Shown here: piece after piece, positions 62,763-64,000 of the stretch
How the letters are laid out: every line of letters begins with the position of its first letter
Numbering within the stretch: the first letter of the stretch is position 1
Assembly: GCA_963809765.1 (NCBI GenBank)
Contig: CAWEKT010000003.1
Span: forward strand, 868,001 to 932,000
Source: JACVRM01 sp963809765
GTDB lineage: Bacteria; Actinomycetota; Thermoleophilia; Gaiellales; Gaiellaceae
Direction: 5' to 3'
DNA: 64,000 nt
Position numbers and translations under genes: made by a program
The notes under the pieces: model-generated
What the model was told of the DNA's origin: nothing
Database searches by the model: none
Seen by the model: only the letters and a program-made list of their open reading frames with translations

Positions 62763-64000
62763 TTGCTGACCGCCTCAGGGGCAGTTCTCTGTGCGCTCGC
62801 GGCCGTGTCCGCGGCAGTCGCGCTGCCGTCGGCGACCCAGGCGCCGAAAGCATCCGCCCGCTGCGCGCCGCTGACGCTGGCGCCGGGCGGCGCCGGACTC
62901 CTGCGCCTCATCCCGGCGAAGGGCTCGCTGCCGATCGCCACCTCGAAGCTCGCCGGAGGCGTCAGGGCAACCACGAAGCAGCGGAAGATCACGCGTGTCC
63001 GCGCAACGGCGTTCCGCTACGCCTTCCGGGTGAAGACGGGCATCCGCGGCGAGTCCGTGCGCATCAGCGTCGGCTTCGGCAAGGGCGGCAAGGTGCAGAC
63101 GACCAAGGTCGTGACGTGCGTCGTCCGCGTCGGCGCGGCGAAGCTCGCTCTGAAGGTGACGGTGTCGGGGCCCGGATCGGTGAAGAGCACGCCGGCCGGC
63201 ATCACGTGCACGCTCGCGAAGTCTCCGTGCACCGCGAGCTTCAAGCGGAACACGAAGGTGAAGCTGACCGCCACCGCCGAGACGACGGCCGACTTCGCCG
63301 GTTGGGGCGGCACGTGCAAGGGCACCGCCGGCTGTACGGTCACGCTCAAGGCGGCACGCAACGTCGCCGCGGCGTTCACGCGCAAGAAGTTCACCGTGAC
63401 GGTGCAGAAGGCCGGCGACGGCGGCGGAACGGTCACGGCGACGGAGGGCCCGGTGGCCTGCGGCGCCACGTGTGCGGGCACGTACGAGGCAGGCGACATC
63501 GTCCGCCTGCGCGCCGAGGCCGACGGCAGCTCGCGGTTCGTCGGCTGGACGGGCTCCGCATGCTCGAGCACCGCCTCGCAGTGCATCTTCACGGTCGACG
63601 GCGCCACCACCGTCACGGCGACGTTCGCCAAGCAGGGCTTCCGCATGAACGTGTCCCGCGCCGGCGACGGCGGCGGCACGATCACCGGCGGCCCGGCCGG
63701 CATCGACTGCGGCGCGACCTGCAGCTTCACGTACCCGGCGGGAACGGCGGTGACGCTCACCGCGACACCGGACGCGACCTCGATCTTCACCGGCTGGATC
63801 ACGAACGGCGACTGCGTCGTCTCGGGCAACACGTGCACCACCACGATGGACAACGCGAAGTTCATCGCCGCCGCCTTCGTCCGCGGCGTCACGATCACGG
63901 TCGCCGTCAACACCGAGCACCCGACCGCCGCAGGCACCGGGCCCGGCACGATCGTCGCCAACACCCCGGGGTTCAGCTGCAGCACCGGACAGACGTGCTC
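62763..64000 (+). CDS. Secreted InlB-B-repeat-like protein (3' partial)
   Basis: The frame is open from GTG 62724 to the window end. TTG 62763 has GGGGGAGAGGGGG about 10 nt upstream and starts a signal peptide (SGAVLCALAAVSAAVALPSA); with GTG 62724 the N-terminus would carry RGRGGRRALL, a Tat-like stretch. After a non-repetitive domain of about 110 residues there are at least four units with the pattern G-x-G-x3-T then I-x-C-G-x2-C, a variable strand, FxGWxG and a second Cys pair, ending VTATF. These are divergent InlB B-repeat (Flg_new-like) domains with disulfides. Gene continues past base 64000. Confidence 0.85.
   Translation, partial: MLTASGAVLCALAAVSAAVALPSATQAPKASARCAPLTLAPGGAGLLRLIPAKGSLPIATSKLAGGVRATTKQRKITRVRATAFRYAFRVKTGIRGESVRISVGFGKGGKVQTTKVVTCVVRVGAAKLALKVTVSGPGSVKSTPAGITCTLAKSPCTASFKRNTKVKLTATAETTADFAGWGGTCKGTAGCTVTLKAARNVAAAFTRKKFTVTVQKAGDGGGTVTATEGPVACGATCAGTYEAGDIVRLRAEADGSSRFVGWTGSACSSTASQCIFTVDGATTVTATFAKQGFRMNVSRAGDGGGTITGGPAGIDCGATCSFTYPAGTAVTLTATPDATSIFTGWITNGDCVVSGNTCTTTMDNAKFIAAAFVRGVTITVAVNTEHPTAAGTGPGTIVANTPGFSCSTGQTC

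Noticed and set aside
62775..63985. Two long minus-strand frames at the right end
   Set aside because: They are antisense of the InlB-repeat gene, which has a signal peptide and regular Cys/GW repeats and is open through the window end.

Overview
The window is a high-GC (roughly 70% by eye) bacterial chromosome segment with dense genes, frequent GTG/TTG starts and 4-nt stop/start overlaps. Gene content (class III nucleotidyl cyclase, PspC-sensor-LuxR operon, divergent FtsH-like ATPase, many secreted Calx-beta, InlB-like and collagen-like proteins) suggests an actinobacterial lineage, most likely Thermoleophilia (Gaiellales/Solirubrobacterales-like). That placement is an inference from gene style, not from a marker gene. 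Many conserved genes are broken by one-base shifts, several clearly a single extra base, with the protein continuing in the next frame. I therefore annotate them as whole genes with probable assembly indels and keep the word pseudogene for true fragments.

Layout. 0-3.2 kb: end of a cystathionine gamma-synthase-type gene, a membrane-anchored secreted protein, a metallo-beta-lactamase-fold hydrolase and a lipoprotein. 3.2-8.5 kb (minus): operon-like run SDR - glycogen-debranching-type glycosidase - GT4 glycosyltransferase - MATE transporter. 8.6-13.4 kb: CDF metal exporter, then a translationally coupled trio of FtsH-like AAA metalloprotease, one-pass membrane protein and tiny HExxH protein. 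13.4-23 kb: diguanylate cyclase plus receiver-only regulator, tRNA-Val, membrane protein, GFA protein, type III CoA-transferase, membrane nucleotidyl cyclase, GNAT, secreted protein, tRNA-Glu, PAS histidine kinase, proline-rich surface protein. 23.4-29.2 kb: a giant secreted Calx-beta protein with a near-perfect internal tandem duplication. 29.2-35.7 kb: intact tRNA-Lys(TTT), ABC oligopeptide-type binding protein, CBS remnant, PspC/histidine kinase/LuxR operon, DUF4389 protein.

35.9-49.5 kb is an accessory region. It opens with a tRNA-Ser 3' fragment and is punctuated by same-strand copies of a repeat made of the 3' part of tRNA-Lys, often preceded by GTYGCAG-like heptamers phased at 10 bp and a GGTTCCGCGCGG-like box. 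Between the copies sit small cargo genes (two small membrane proteins, a helical protein, a divergent pair of CxC-DAEC paralogues, a vanadium-haloperoxidase-like enzyme, ECF sigma plus partner, GreA, VOC proteins, an ACT protein, GlnRS, MOSC), regulator-gene fragments and a 177-bp MITE-like inverted-repeat element. I read this as serial integration scars or a cassette-like array seeded by tRNA-Lys; no integrase or transposase is visible.

49.5-64 kb returns to ordinary genes (NTF2-like, LysE, beta-lactamase-like hydrolase, metallophosphoesterase, compact OLD-type nuclease) and then a surface-protein cluster. Its centrepiece is a 1255-residue protein joining a complete cytoplasmic HD-GYP c-di-GMP phosphodiesterase to about 700 residues of cadherin-like repeats. 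It is followed by two secreted beta-domain proteins, a collagen-like protein, an M55 D-aminopeptidase and an InlB-repeat protein running off the window end.
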